This document shows positions 8,938-17,542 of a stretch of 64,000 nucleotides of DNA, piece after piece. The notes beneath the pieces are model-generated. The model searched no databases. It was not told the DNA's origin and saw nothing but the letters and a program-made list of their open reading frames with translations. The first letter of the stretch is position 1. Each line of letters opens with the position of its first letter. The position numbers were made by a program, and so were the translations under genes. Origin of the DNA: Acetobacterium sp. KB-1 (lineage in GTDB: Bacteria; Bacillota; Clostridia; Eubacteriales; Eubacteriaceae); NCBI RefSeq assembly GCF_003260995.1, contig NZ_CP030040.1:3209176-3273175 (forward strand), in the 5' to 3' direction.

Positions 8938-8984
8938 GTTAGGTTAAGTCAGGTTTAAGCATCATTCGCTAGGATTAACCTAAC
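8938..8984 (+). repeat. 10-base inverted repeat downstream of murA
   Basis: GTTAGGTTAA (8938-8947) and TTAACCTAAC (8975-8984), separated by 27 bases. No T run follows, so it is not a clear intrinsic terminator; it may be a protein site or a weak hairpin. Confidence 0.4.
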
Positions 8985-9058
8985 AATTTGACTGGCCCCT
9001 GGTGCATTTAAATGGAATAGTTTTACATCGTTTTTTAAAATGAACAGGGGAGCAGCGA

Positions 9059-9847
9059 TTGAAATTTTGTAGTCTATATAGTGGAAGTTCAGGTAACAGT
9101 TTATTTATCTCAAACAACAACACAAAGATACTCATTGATGCTGGGCTCAGTGGGAAACGGATCCAGAGTGCCATGGACCTTATCGCGGAGGATCTTCGAG
9201 AAATCGGCGGTATTATGGTGACCCATGAACACAGTGATCACATCCATGGGGTGGGGGTATTATCGCGTCGTTTTGACCTGCCGATTTATGCCAATGAAAA
9301 GACCTGGGAAGCGATGCTAAAAAGCCTGGGTAAAATCGCTGAACATAATATTAAAATCTTTGATTTTGAAAAACCATTTGATATTCAGGATCTTCAAATC
9401 AAAGCCTTTAAAACATCCCATGATGCAGCAGATTCAGCCGGATTTGTCATTTTTGACGGAAAAAAGCGGTTGGGAATTGCCACTGACTCCGGGATTATAA
9501 CTCCAGAAATGCGCGGTGCCCTTAGTGGTTGCGATTTGGTGGTGCTGGAGTCTAATCATGACGTGTCGATGCTGGAAGCTGGATCGTATCCTTTTTATCT
9601 CAAGCAGCGGATAAAAAGTGATTTCGGACACTTATCCAATGAGACCGCCGGTGATTTGGCTTTGGCGCTGGTACAGGAAGGCACGAAGCAGTTGGTGTTG
9701 GCCCATCTCAGTCAGGAAAACAATTATCCCCTGCTTGCTTACGAAACTACCGCCCGGATATTATCAGAAGCTGGGATAGTTCTGGATAAGGATGTGAAAC
9801 TTTGTGTGGCCAAAAGAAGTAGTGCCAGTGAGACAATTAACCTGTGA
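9059..9847 (+). CDS. Metallo-beta-lactamase fold hydrolase, WalJ/YycJ family
   Basis: 262-residue metal-dependent hydrolase. The metal site THEHSDHIHG (about 54-63) matches HxHxDH, with further ligands in ATDSG and LAHLSQENN. The N-terminus MKFCSLYSGSSGNSLFI matches WalJ/YycJ proteins, which fixes the start at the TTG codon at 9059, preceded by AGGGGAG. In Bacillus the homologue lies in the walRK operon next to an HtrA protease, and the same neighbour follows here after 28 bases, although walRK itself is absent. Proposed roles include coupling of DNA replication or repair and cell wall; the substrate is not known from sequence. Confidence 0.85.
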   Translation: MKFCSLYSGSSGNSLFISNNNTKILIDAGLSGKRIQSAMDLIAEDLREIGGIMVTHEHSDHIHGVGVLSRRFDLPIYANEKTWEAMLKSLGKIAEHNIKIFDFEKPFDIQDLQIKAFKTSHDAADSAGFVIFDGKKRLGIATDSGIITPEMRGALSGCDLVVLESNHDVSMLEAGSYPFYLKQRIKSDFGHLSNETAGDLALALVQEGTKQLVLAHLSQENNYPLLAYETTARILSEAGIVLDKDVKLCVAKRSSASETINL

Positions 9848-9875
9848 GATCTTCAACTAAGATTGAGGAGAAACG

Positions 9876-10979
9876 ATGGATGACGATCTGAAAAAAGAAA
9901 AAAAGCCAAATTCTCTTATTATCGGTATGCTTGGTGCAATAGTTGGCGGTATAATTGTGGGCGCTTTATTCCTTGGTGTGGACTTTTTTTTCGACAACAG
10001 CACCGTGATACAAGGCGCTAAGAATGAAATTGTCGTTAACCAGGGATCGGCAGACTCGGTGGTTGAAGCGATCGCTCAAACTGTGCCGCCATCGGTGGTG
10101 GGGATTGAGACAACCGGAGTGGCTATGACCGCGTATGGTCCGCAGGAAGCAAGCGGGGTTGGTTCCGGTTTTATTTTAACCAGTGATGGCTATATTGCCA
10201 CGAACCAACATGTTGCTTCAAATGATATTTCAGGCATGACCGTATCACTGGCTGATGGGAAAACGTATGATGCTAAACTGATTTGGTCGGATTCAACTCT
10301 TGATATGGCGGTTATAAAAATTGATGCAACGGATTTACCGGTTCTTGAACTGGGTGATTCAGACAATGTCGTTGTCGGCGAACTGGCGGTCGCAGTGGGT
10401 AATCCATTGGGGCTAAATTTTGAGCGAACGGTAACATCTGGCATTGTCTCTGCAATTAATCGGAGTATTCCTCTAGACAGTGGGTTGGCCGAAGACCTGA
10501 TCCAAACCGATGCTTCAATTAATTCGGGAAATAGCGGGGGACCGCTAGTCGATAAAAATGGCAAGGTGATCGGTATTAATACCTATAAACTGACCACAGG
10601 TGAAGGCATGGGTTTTGCCATTCCGATTAATATTTTAAAACCAATTCTTAACGAGATTGTGGCAACCGGTAAGTTTGATGCCACTGTGATGGGAATCACT
10701 GGATATGATCGGGCGATTGCCGATTATTATGTCACCGACAGCAAGGTCGACTTTAATGAAGGGATCTATATCGCATCGGTGCAACAAGGCGGCGGTGCTG
10801 CCAATGCCGGACTGCTAGCTGGCGATATCATCAAAGAAATCAATGGGGTTAAAACCAATACTATGCTTAAGATGAAAGAAATTCTCTATGCAGTTGATGC
10901 GGGCGAGAAGGTGAGCGTTACCTTTGAGCGAAATGGCCAAAAACAGACAAAAGATGTGGTGGTTACATCACAACAATAA
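9876..10979 (+). CDS. htrA: HtrA/DegP-like membrane-anchored serine protease
   Basis: Surface quality-control protease of 367 residues. An N-terminal transmembrane anchor (about residues 14-36) is followed by a trypsin-like domain with the triad His in TNQHVASND, Asp in DSTLDMAVIKI and Ser in NSGNSGGPLVD, and one C-terminal PDZ domain (about 270-365, AGLLAGDIIKEINGV). It lies 28 bases after the WalJ-like gene, the arrangement known from Bacillus yycJ-yycK, so the pair is probably co-transcribed. The GLG(N)-type activation loop AVGNPLGLNFERTVTSGIVS is present. Confidence 0.93.
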   Translation: MDDDLKKEKKPNSLIIGMLGAIVGGIIVGALFLGVDFFFDNSTVIQGAKNEIVVNQGSADSVVEAIAQTVPPSVVGIETTGVAMTAYGPQEASGVGSGFILTSDGYIATNQHVASNDISGMTVSLADGKTYDAKLIWSDSTLDMAVIKIDATDLPVLELGDSDNVVVGELAVAVGNPLGLNFERTVTSGIVSAINRSIPLDSGLAEDLIQTDASINSGNSGGPLVDKNGKVIGINTYKLTTGEGMGFAIPINILKPILNEIVATGKFDATVMGITGYDRAIADYYVTDSKVDFNEGIYIASVQQGGGAANAGLLAGDIIKEINGVKTNTMLKMKEILYAVDAGEKVSVTFERNGQKQTKDVVVTSQQ

Positions 10980-10988
10980 AAAATGATT

Positions 10989-11029
10989 AAACAGGAGTCA
11001 ATCATTCAGTGATTGACTCCTGTTTTTTT
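10989..11029 (+). terminator. Intrinsic terminator after htrA
   Basis: Perfect arms ACAGGAGTCAATCA / TGATTGACTCCTGT (10991-11023) followed by a run of T. Confidence 0.92.
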
Positions 11030-11180
11030 CAGTGCTATAATCTGAAGTGCTGAATCAATAGGGAATCAGCTTTTATTATTAAATAAATGAATCAACCTTA
11101 AATAATAGCGAAGTGATTGGAATTATCACCGAAGCAGAAAATTTAAACTGAAATGCGTTTTGAATCGCATTTAAATTATC

Positions 11181-11300
11181 AAAGACGATAGCTTTTTTTG
11201 TTATGGTCTTTTTTTGTGAATTGGATTTTCTGCCGAGAATAAACCAGCTTGTCAATGAGGACACGAGTAGCGATTGACGCTAAACCGTCAGTTTTAAAAA
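11181..11300 (+). promoter_or_regulatory. Structured amtB leader with a six-base-loop hairpin
   Basis: The 495-base gap 10980-11474 holds no convincing gene. It contains a terminator-like hairpin (AAAGAC 11181-11186 with GTCTTT 11206-11211, then a T run), and a small hairpin TGTC-AATGAG-GACA (11250-11263) whose loop has A at position 1 and G at position 4. Another six-base-loop hairpin (TTC-TGCCGA-GAA, about 11228-11239) lies just upstream but lacks A1/G4. A weak hairpin TGACG/CGTCA followed by TTTT comes after it (about 11274-11297). The AATGAG loop is identical to one in the nifH leader, suggesting shared RNA-level nitrogen control. Confidence 0.5.
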
Positions 11301-11474
11301 TGGGTTGATCAGATTGGTCACTGTTGCGTTTGCAGTGATTTGAAAATAAAGAATTAATAAGAAGGGAGTAATAAAATCAAACCAAGGAGTAATGTTGATA
11401 AATTGCAAAATTCAATGAAGTCAACAGGTATTTGTTATTAATGAAATCAAGACACAGAGAATTTGGAGGAAAGT

Positions 11475-12728
11475 ATGATTAATTCTGGAGATGTGGCATT
11501 TGTTTTAATCAGCTCAATGCTGGTATTTTTTATGACTCCCGGCTTGGGATTGTTTTATGCAGGAATGGTGCGTAGGAAAAATGTGATCAATACCTTAATG
11601 TCAGTTGTATTTTGTTGCGGGCTGGCAACGGTGATGTGGTTTGCAGTCGGTTATTCAATTTCTTTTGGCACAGACGTGGGAGGATTGGGAGTCGTCGGGA
11701 ATTTAAGTAATGCGTTCTTTAATGGCGTCAGTGCTACTGAAGCGGGTCCATATGCCGCCAATATTCCGGGGGCGCTGTTTGCGATCTTTCAGTTAATGTT
11801 TTGCATTATCACACCGGCCATTCTGGTCGGCGCCTTATCAGGGCGAATGCGGTTTTCAGCCATGTTTATCTTTATAACCGTGTGGCTGTTACTCGTCTAT
11901 TACCCACTGGCCCATATGGTTTGGGGGACTGGCGGTTTTATCGCTGGATTAGGAGCAGTCGATTTCGCCGGTGGAAACGTTATTCATATCAGTTCTGGGG
12001 TTTCCGGCCTGATTGCCTGTATCATACTGGGAACCCGAAAAGGTTATGGGATTCAATCTTATCATCCGCACAATATTCCCATGTTTTTTACCGGTGGCGC
12101 TATTTTATGGGTCGGATGGTTTGCGTTTAATGGAGGTTCTGCTCTGGCGGCCAATGGTTTGGCGGTTCAGGCCGTTGTCAATTCAATGATTTCATCAGCC
12201 GCAGCAATGTTAAGCTGGATGACAATTGAAACGGTGCTTTATAAAAAAGTGACCGTTATGGGAGCAGTCACTGGCGCAATTATTGGTCTGGTTGCAATTA
12301 CACCAGGAGCGGGATTTGTAGCCTTTTCAGCCGCACTGGTGATTGGTGCATTGGTCAGCCCGATTTGCTTCTTCTTTATGACAAAGGTCAAACATAAATT
12401 CGGGTATGACGATGCGCTGGATGCTTTTGGATGTCATGGGATTGGTGGAATTTGGGGCGGTATTGCCACCGGGCTATTTGCTCAATCAGCCATTAACCCG
12501 ATTGCTCAATGGGATGGTCTGTTTTTTGGAGCCACCGAATTATTGGTTGCTCAACTGACGGCGGTGGGTATTTCAATTATCTACTCAGCCGTTATGACAG
12601 CAGTGATTATGACGGTGCTCAAAAAAGTGATGAAAATACGGGTCACACCTGAAGCTGAAGCATTGGGCCTGGATATCAGTGAACATAGTGAACAAGGTTA
12701 TCCAGCATTTTCTGGTATTGATCAGTAA
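11475..12728 (+). CDS. amtB: Ammonium transporter
   Basis: Trimeric membrane channel for ammonium/ammonia, 417 residues with about 11 membrane helices. The conserved pore histidines are present in HISSGVSGLIA (about residue 171) and FGCHGIGGIWGG (about 319), as are the family signatures GLGLFYAGMVRRKN and GAILWVGWFAFNGGSA. ATG at 11475 follows GGAGG; an in-frame TTG at 11463 inside the ribosome site is unlikely. The PII gene follows 70 bases downstream, the usual amtB-glnK pair. Probably regulated by nitrogen supply. Confidence 0.95.
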   Translation: MINSGDVAFVLISSMLVFFMTPGLGLFYAGMVRRKNVINTLMSVVFCCGLATVMWFAVGYSISFGTDVGGLGVVGNLSNAFFNGVSATEAGPYAANIPGALFAIFQLMFCIITPAILVGALSGRMRFSAMFIFITVWLLLVYYPLAHMVWGTGGFIAGLGAVDFAGGNVIHISSGVSGLIACIILGTRKGYGIQSYHPHNIPMFFTGGAILWVGWFAFNGGSALAANGLAVQAVVNSMISSAAAMLSWMTIETVLYKKVTVMGAVTGAIIGLVAITPGAGFVAFSAALVIGALVSPICFFFMTKVKHKFGYDDALDAFGCHGIGGIWGGIATGLFAQSAINPIAQWDGLFFGATELLVAQLTAVGISIIYSAVMTAVIMTVLKKVMKIRVTPEAEALGLDISEHSEQGYPAFSGIDQ

Positions 12729-12798
12729 AATAGTGTTGAAGTACGGTAGGGTAACCAGAAAATCAGGGTTACTCATTCAGTAAAGAAAGGAAAAACTT

Positions 12799-13137
12799 AT
12801 GAAAATGATTGAAGCGATTATCCGTCCAGAAAAACTGGAACCTTTGAAGGACGCATTTTTGGCGGCAAAGATCAACGGTATGAATATTCGTCAGGTGTTG
12901 GGATGTGGCAATCAGTATGGCTGGATTGCCCATAATCGGGGTACCACCGTGATGATGAATATGATTCCAAAAATTGAAATTAAAATAGTGGTGGCTGATG
13001 ATCAGGTGGAAGAAATCGTCCAATTGATTATGAGCGTGGTTCGGACAGGTGAAATTGGTGACGGAAAAATTTTTATCAAGCCTGTGGAAGAATGTATTCG
13101 AATCCGAACTGGAGAAAGAGGGGATATTGCCCTATAA
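12799..13137 (+). CDS. glnK: PII nitrogen regulatory protein, GlnK-like with atypical T-loop
   Basis: Trimeric signal protein of 112 residues that normally binds ATP/ADP/2-oxoglutarate and blocks AmtB. The PII signature GDGKIFIKPVEECIRIRTGE (about 85-104) is intact. The T-loop is unusual: GNQYGWIAHNRGTTVMMNMIP replaces the usual region containing ELYRG, so the tyrosine that is uridylylated in proteobacteria (Tyr51) is absent. Control by nucleotide and 2-oxoglutarate binding is therefore more likely than by uridylylation. Linked to amtB; distinct from the two NifI proteins in the nif cluster. Confidence 0.9.
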   Translation: MKMIEAIIRPEKLEPLKDAFLAAKINGMNIRQVLGCGNQYGWIAHNRGTTVMMNMIPKIEIKIVVADDQVEEIVQLIMSVVRTGEIGDGKIFIKPVEECIRIRTGERGDIAL

Positions 13138-13162
13138 ACGATGCAAGCGTCAAGAACTAAAA

Positions 13163-13202
13163 AAGGCCATATATGTTTACACGTGTAAACATATATGGCC
13201 TT
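13163..13202 (+). terminator. 40-base perfect palindrome after glnK, probable terminator
   Basis: A loop-less perfect palindrome centred at 13182/13183, containing TTTACACGTGTAAA and ending GGCC-TTTT. A T-rich stretch follows after TTTTAGTGTATTC. Its symmetry could also serve as a binding site for a dimeric regulator ahead of the SorC-type gene. Confidence 0.6.
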
Positions 13203-13341
13203 TTAGTGTATTCTTTTTTACAAAAAACAACGAAATGATTGACTTTTCTATAAAAATAAATATAATAAGGATTATAGTTACAAAATTTCAGATGCGAATA
13301 AAAACAAAAGTAATTAGCCGGAAACAAGAGAGGTAATAAAA

Positions 13342-14310
13342 ATGAAAAAGGTAGTTGATGATGAGCGTCTGATGGTGAAAATTTGTGAGATGTACTACAA
13401 TCAGGATATTAATCAGAAGTTGATTGCCAAGGAATTGGGGCTTTCACGACCAACTGTGTCGCGGATTCTTCAGAATGCCAAGGCGCGCGGGATTGTCAAA
13501 ATTGTCATCGATCCAATTTTTGGCAACAATTACGTGGATCTGGAAAAGAAACTGGAAAGCCGATATGGTTTAAAAGAGGTTTTTATCGTAGATAGCAAAC
13601 AGGATAACCGGGATCAGAAAGATGAGTTGGCTAAGGCGACCGCCAATTATCTGGAACGATTGATCAAAGATGATACCATTATCGGGATATCGATGGGTTC
13701 TTCTATCGGCCAGATCTATCGTTTTGTGTCAAAGGGAACCTTAAAGCGGGTGACCTTTATCCCGCTGATTGGTGGAATTGGACATCTGGGTATGGAACTC
13801 CACTCCAATACGATTGTGGAAGCTCTGGCCAAGGCTTTTGGTGGTGTTTCTTATTTGCTCCATGCGCCAGCTCGGGTGTCAGGAGTCAAGATTAAAGAGG
13901 AACTGATGAAGGAACCGGATATCAAACGGATCATTAAAATGGGCGATGGCCTGGACGTGGCGGTAGTTGGAATCGGGGTTCCTAATCGTGGTTCGGCCAT
14001 TATGTCCACCGGTTATTATGATGAAAAGGATATGGAAACAATGCGTCAGAAAAATGTGGTGGGGGATGTCTGCATGCAGTTTTTTGATATCAATGGTAGC
14101 ACCGAACCATTTGCTGCCGACAATTGTGTGATTGGGGTTGATATTAAAAAGCTGCGACGGGTTCCACATTCGATTGGGGTTGCCAGTGGTCCTGAAAAAG
14201 CGCTGGCTATCCAGGGTGCCATAAAAGGCGGGTATATTAATGTTTTAGTTACTGATGCGGAATGCGGAAAAAAACTACTGGCGATTGAGCAAGCATCGGA
14301 ACGGGTTTAA
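13342..14310 (+). CDS. SorC/DeoR-family sugar-responsive transcriptional regulator
   Basis: 322-residue repressor or activator. An N-terminal helix-turn-helix (about 20-45, QKLIAKELGLSRPTVSRILQNAKARGIVKI) is followed by the SorC sugar-phosphate binding domain (about 60-320), with ISMGSSIGQIYRFV and FIPLIGGIGHLG typical of the family's ligand site. It heads an operon of polyol-PTS genes and is the likely local regulator, sensing a phosphorylated intermediate. The next gene starts 19 bases downstream. Confidence 0.88.
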   Translation: MKKVVDDERLMVKICEMYYNQDINQKLIAKELGLSRPTVSRILQNAKARGIVKIVIDPIFGNNYVDLEKKLESRYGLKEVFIVDSKQDNRDQKDELAKATANYLERLIKDDTIIGISMGSSIGQIYRFVSKGTLKRVTFIPLIGGIGHLGMELHSNTIVEALAKAFGGVSYLLHAPARVSGVKIKEELMKEPDIKRIIKMGDGLDVAVVGIGVPNRGSAIMSTGYYDEKDMETMRQKNVVGDVCMQFFDINGSTEPFAADNCVIGVDIKKLRRVPHSIGVASGPEKALAIQGAIKGGYINVLVTDAECGKKLLAIEQASERV

Positions 14311-14329
14311 AAAAGAAAGAAGCGTAAAA

Positions 14330-15511
14330 ATGAATGAAATTTTAAAAATGTCTATGAATGAAATGGCAGAAGCAGATTTTGATTGCTCATGTGGACGACA
14401 CCACTCGCTGTCGATAAAAAAAATCGCCATTGGCAAAGGTGTAATTCAGCAACTGCCCGATATTGCAGCAGAATTCAAGGGAAAACAACTCTACATGATC
14501 AGCGATAACAATACCTGGAAGGCGGCTGGCGAGCAGGCCTTTAAAATTTTGAGTGATTCAAATTTTGAGGTAAAAAGCCATCAGTTTGAAACCGGTACAG
14601 AAATACTTATTCCCGATGAATTAGCAATGGGAAGAATGCTTCTGGAAATGCCTCTGGGCACCGCTTTAATTGTCGCTGTGGGTTCTGGTACGCTTAATGA
14701 TATGGCCAAATACCTGTCATCGAGGACCGGGATTCCCTATATTATTGTGTGTACAGCGCCATCGATGGATGGGTATGTTGCCGATGGGGCACCACTAATC
14801 TGCAACGGACGAAAAATATCCTATGTGGCAACTTTGGCCTACGGCGTGGTTGGTGACACCGATATTATGAAACAGGCACCCATGCATATGATTCATGCCG
14901 GGCTGGGCGATGTACTGGGGAAATTAACGGCGTTAACTGACTGGTCGTTGGCAGTTGCGATGATTGATGAATACCGATGTGAGACCTGTGTTAAATTGGT
15001 TGAGGAAGCCCTGCGAAAATGCATTGAGTTTGCCCCAGCCCTAAAAGAACGAAATGAGGAAGCGATTCTCTACCTGATTGAAGCCTTGACATTAACTGGG
15101 GTGACCATGGCCATCGTTGGTGTATCGCGGCCGGCGTCCGGTTCGGAACACTTGCTTTCACATTACTGGGAAATGGATTTTATCGCCCGTCACAAATACC
15201 CGGAACTCCATGGGGTAAAGGTCGGCATCGCCACCCCCATCGTAGCCGAAATTTATCAGCTGCTAGACGATGAGCTACCACCAGAAACGAAGGCCCTGGC
15301 TCCCCAACGTGAAGTCGTGGAAGCTCTTTTAGAAAGTGCCGGAGCGATGATTTCCCCAAAAGAAGTTGGTATCGACCGGGATCTTTTTTATCGCAGTTTA
15401 ATGGAGGCGAATACAGTACGTAAACGTTACAGCGTTTTTCAGTACGCAAAAGATAAAGGGCGATTAGAAGAAATCGCCGGGATAATCACCGAAAGGATTT
15501 ACGGAAAATGA
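14330..15511 (+). CDS. Glycerol-1-phosphate dehydrogenase family enzyme (EgsA/AraM type)
   Basis: NAD(P)- and metal-dependent polyol-phosphate dehydrogenase of 393 residues. Family motifs: GSGTLNDMAKYLSSRTGIPY, TAPSMDGYVADGAPL, a metal-site region HAGLGDVLGKLTALTDW and SRPASGSEHLLSHYWE. ATG at 14330 is used; an upstream in-frame start at 14255 would lie inside the regulator gene. The operon encodes a glucitol-type PTS but no SDR-type sorbitol-6-phosphate dehydrogenase, so this enzyme may oxidise the incoming polyol phosphate; that is inference. Bacillus AraM makes sn-glycerol-1-phosphate. The gene overlaps the next one by four bases. Confidence 0.85.
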   Translation: MNEILKMSMNEMAEADFDCSCGRHHSLSIKKIAIGKGVIQQLPDIAAEFKGKQLYMISDNNTWKAAGEQAFKILSDSNFEVKSHQFETGTEILIPDELAMGRMLLEMPLGTALIVAVGSGTLNDMAKYLSSRTGIPYIIVCTAPSMDGYVADGAPLICNGRKISYVATLAYGVVGDTDIMKQAPMHMIHAGLGDVLGKLTALTDWSLAVAMIDEYRCETCVKLVEEALRKCIEFAPALKERNEEAILYLIEALTLTGVTMAIVGVSRPASGSEHLLSHYWEMDFIARHKYPELHGVKVGIATPIVAEIYQLLDDELPPETKALAPQREVVEALLESAGAMISPKEVGIDRDLFYRSLMEANTVRKRYSVFQYAKDKGRLEEIAGIITERIYGK

Positions 15512-16302
15512 TCATGCCAAAAAAAGAAGCGCTAAAAGATGTTAAGTTATTTGCCCTGGATATGGATGGTACGGTTTATCTGGGAAATGGTTTAATCGAC
15601 GGAGCACTGGACTTTATAAAAGAATTGCGAACCCGAAAAAAGGATTTTATTTTCATCACCAATAATTCATCCCGGGTGCCCAGCTTTTATCAGGAAAAAT
15701 TAAAAAAAATGGGCTGTTTTGTAGAAGCAGATCGGATCATCACCTCCGGAGATGTGACCATTGAATATTTAAAAACGTATCACCCCGGACAATCGGTCTA
15801 TTTAATGGGTACACCGCTGTTGGAAGAGAGTTTTAGACAACACGGCATCAATCTGGTCCAGGAACAGCCAGATGTAGCAGTGGCCAGCTTTGATACCACC
15901 CTGACCTACGAAAAGCTGGAGAAAATCTGTACCTTTATTTTAAATGGCGCAGTTTTTTTATCGACCCATGTGGATTTAGTTTGCCCTACGGAAACCGGTT
16001 TTATTCCCGACTGCGGTTCCATGTGTGCCCTGATTACCAAATCCACCGGTGTGGAACCCAAATATTTAGGTAAACCCTTTGCTGAAACGATGGAGATGAT
16101 TCTGTCCATTACCGGGCATAAAAAAGAAGATGTGGCCTTTGTCGGAGACCGGATCTATACTGATGTGGCCACCGGCGTCAACAACGGCGGTAAGGGTTTT
16201 TTAGTGCTGACCGGGGAGACCAAAATAGCGGATATAAAAAATTCAGATGTGGTTCCGGATTGCGTTTTTGAATCGCTAAAGGAAATGACGGACTACTTAT
16301 AA
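15508..16302 (+). CDS. HAD-superfamily phosphatase, NagD/AraL type
   Basis: 264-residue sugar-phosphate phosphatase. Motif I ALDMDGTVYLGN (about 15-26) carries the nucleophile aspartate, motif II is FITNNSS, and motif IV is FVGDRIYTDVATGVNNGGKG near the C-terminus; the C2-type cap lies between, as in NagD and AraL. Start ATG at 15508 overlaps the dehydrogenase stop (ATGA), and AraM/AraL-like pairs occur together in Bacillus. It probably removes phosphate from a product of the dehydrogenase or protects against sugar-phosphate build-up. Confidence 0.88.
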   Translation: MIMPKKEALKDVKLFALDMDGTVYLGNGLIDGALDFIKELRTRKKDFIFITNNSSRVPSFYQEKLKKMGCFVEADRIITSGDVTIEYLKTYHPGQSVYLMGTPLLEESFRQHGINLVQEQPDVAVASFDTTLTYEKLEKICTFILNGAVFLSTHVDLVCPTETGFIPDCGSMCALITKSTGVEPKYLGKPFAETMEMILSITGHKKEDVAFVGDRIYTDVATGVNNGGKGFLVLTGETKIADIKNSDVVPDCVFESLKEMTDYL

Positions 16303-16315
16303 AGGAGGGAATCAT

Positions 16316-16828
16316 TTGATTTATTTAGCATTGGTCGCGTTTGTGATGATGATCTTACAGAGTGGATTAACTTATTTTCAGTATAAAAATTATCAGCAGG
16401 CGGTCAATAGTCTGTTAAGTCAGGGAACCATACTGGGTATTGGTTTACGTAAGGGTGGTTTTCGTTTAAAAGGAGGGGCGATTATTGTTTTAGCCATGGA
16501 TTGTCGTAGCGGACGTATTTGTGGGTGTAAGAAACTAGAAGGGATCGCCCTATGGAAGCGGTTTTTAGAAACCGATTATTATAATGGCCTGTCGCTATCA
16601 GAAATTCGCGAGGTAGGTCTGGTAGAAGATCTAAAGATTAATAAAAAAAGACGAATAAAGGAACCATACGCACCCAATGGTTTGGATAAAAAAAGAAAAA
16701 AAGGGGCCTTGATTCAGGCCGTTGAAGCCATCGATAAGCGATTGGAAAAGGACGTAAAGAATGCACAATATCTTAAAAGACGGGAAACCGAAAGAGCGAT
16801 GGGAAACAAACAGCCCAGATCAACATAA
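16316..16828 (+). CDS. gutM: GutM-type glucitol operon activator protein
   Basis: 170-residue protein with one N-terminal membrane helix (about 1-20) and a basic, Lys-rich C-terminal tail. The segment GTILGIGLRKGGFRLKGGAIIVLAMD and the cysteine pair RICGCKKLEG fit the GutM family, an accessory activator of glucitol/sorbitol operons in E. coli. The start is TTG at 16316 with AAAGGAGGG just upstream. It sits directly before the PTS genes, which supports the call. Its mechanism is poorly known even in model species. Confidence 0.8.
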   Translation: MIYLALVAFVMMILQSGLTYFQYKNYQQAVNSLLSQGTILGIGLRKGGFRLKGGAIIVLAMDCRSGRICGCKKLEGIALWKRFLETDYYNGLSLSEIREVGLVEDLKINKKRRIKEPYAPNGLDKKRKKGALIQAVEAIDKRLEKDVKNAQYLKRRETERAMGNKQPRST

Positions 16829-16851
16829 ACTGCTTTGATAAAATAGTGCGC

Positions 16852-16865
16852 TGTAAACGTTATAA
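16852..16865 (+). promoter_or_regulatory. Possible CcpA (cre-like) site
   Basis: TGTAAACGTTATAA differs at one position from the cre core TGNAANCGNWNNCA and lies in the 169-base gap between gutM and the first PTS gene. Weak, by eye only. Confidence 0.3.
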
Positions 16866-16997
16866 TTAATAAATAGAAATAGAACAAGGAAAGAGATAAA
16901 AATTGCGCGCTGGGTGAGCGTCAAAGATACAGCAGCAACAGGTATTGGCAATCATTTTTGTCAGGCTTTAAAATAATAATAAAGGGAGAACTTATTT

Positions 16998-17540
16998 ATG
17001 GAAATACTAGCAAGTATCGGCAATCATTTTTATGGCTTATATCAGGCGGGTGGCCAATTTCTGATGATCTATATCACTGATTTTATCCCCTGGATTCTTT
17101 TGATGATCACATTTATGCACATATTATTTAAACTCATTGGCTTGGAACGGATTGAAAAATTAGCAAAATTATTGGGGAAAAACCCCATCACGCGATGGTC
17201 TCTGATGCCCATGCTATGCATGATGTTTTCAGGAAACCCGATGACCTATCCCTATGCCCGTTTTTTACCGGAGAATCAGAAAGTTGCTTTTTTTGATGCT
17301 TCTATTTCATACTGTCATCCGGTTACCGGTTTGTTTCCCCATGCCAACCCGGGGGAATTATTTGTTTACCTGGGTATCGCCACGGGGGTTTTTCTGGCCG
17401 GATATGATTTAGGATTTTTGGCTATTTCTTATTTCCTGATTGGTATTTTAATTGTCTTTATTCGCGGTTTAGTAACTCAGCTTATTTATAATGCCAAATA
17501 CAAGAAAAAATACGGCACAGCAGAAAAGAAGGAGGCGTAA
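16998..17540 (+). CDS. srlA: PTS glucitol/sorbitol transporter subunit IIC
   Basis: Membrane subunit of a phosphotransferase transporter, 180 residues with several helices. Conserved segments include [35 protein letters not shown] and [21 protein letters not shown], typical of the GutA/SrlA family. It is followed after two bases by the IIBC subunit, so both are co-translated. The natural substrate may be sorbitol or another alditol. Confidence 0.92.
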   Translation: MEILASIGNHFYGLYQAGGQFLMIYITDFIPWILLMITFMHILFKLIGLERIEKLAKLLGKNPITRWSLMPMLCMMFSGNPMTYPYARFLPENQKVAFFDASISYCHPVTGLFPHANPGELFVYLGIATGVFLAGYDLGFLAISYFLIGILIVFIRGLVTQLIYNAKYKKKYGTAEKKEA

Positions 17541-17542
17541 GC

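Noticed and set aside
11079-11264. 61-codon minus-strand frame upstream of amtB
   Set aside because: No ribosome site, composition unlike neighbours, and it covers the structured leader.
11300-11345. Possible sigma-54 promoter before amtB (TTGGTCACTGTTGC)
   Set aside because: Spacing between GG and GC is eight bases rather than ten, so it does not fit the -24/-12 rule.
16905-17035. Near-duplicate GGCAATCATTTTT upstream of and within the start of srlA
   Set aside because: Only 13 identical bases with a very short, unsupported reading frame; probably chance or a minor duplication without function.
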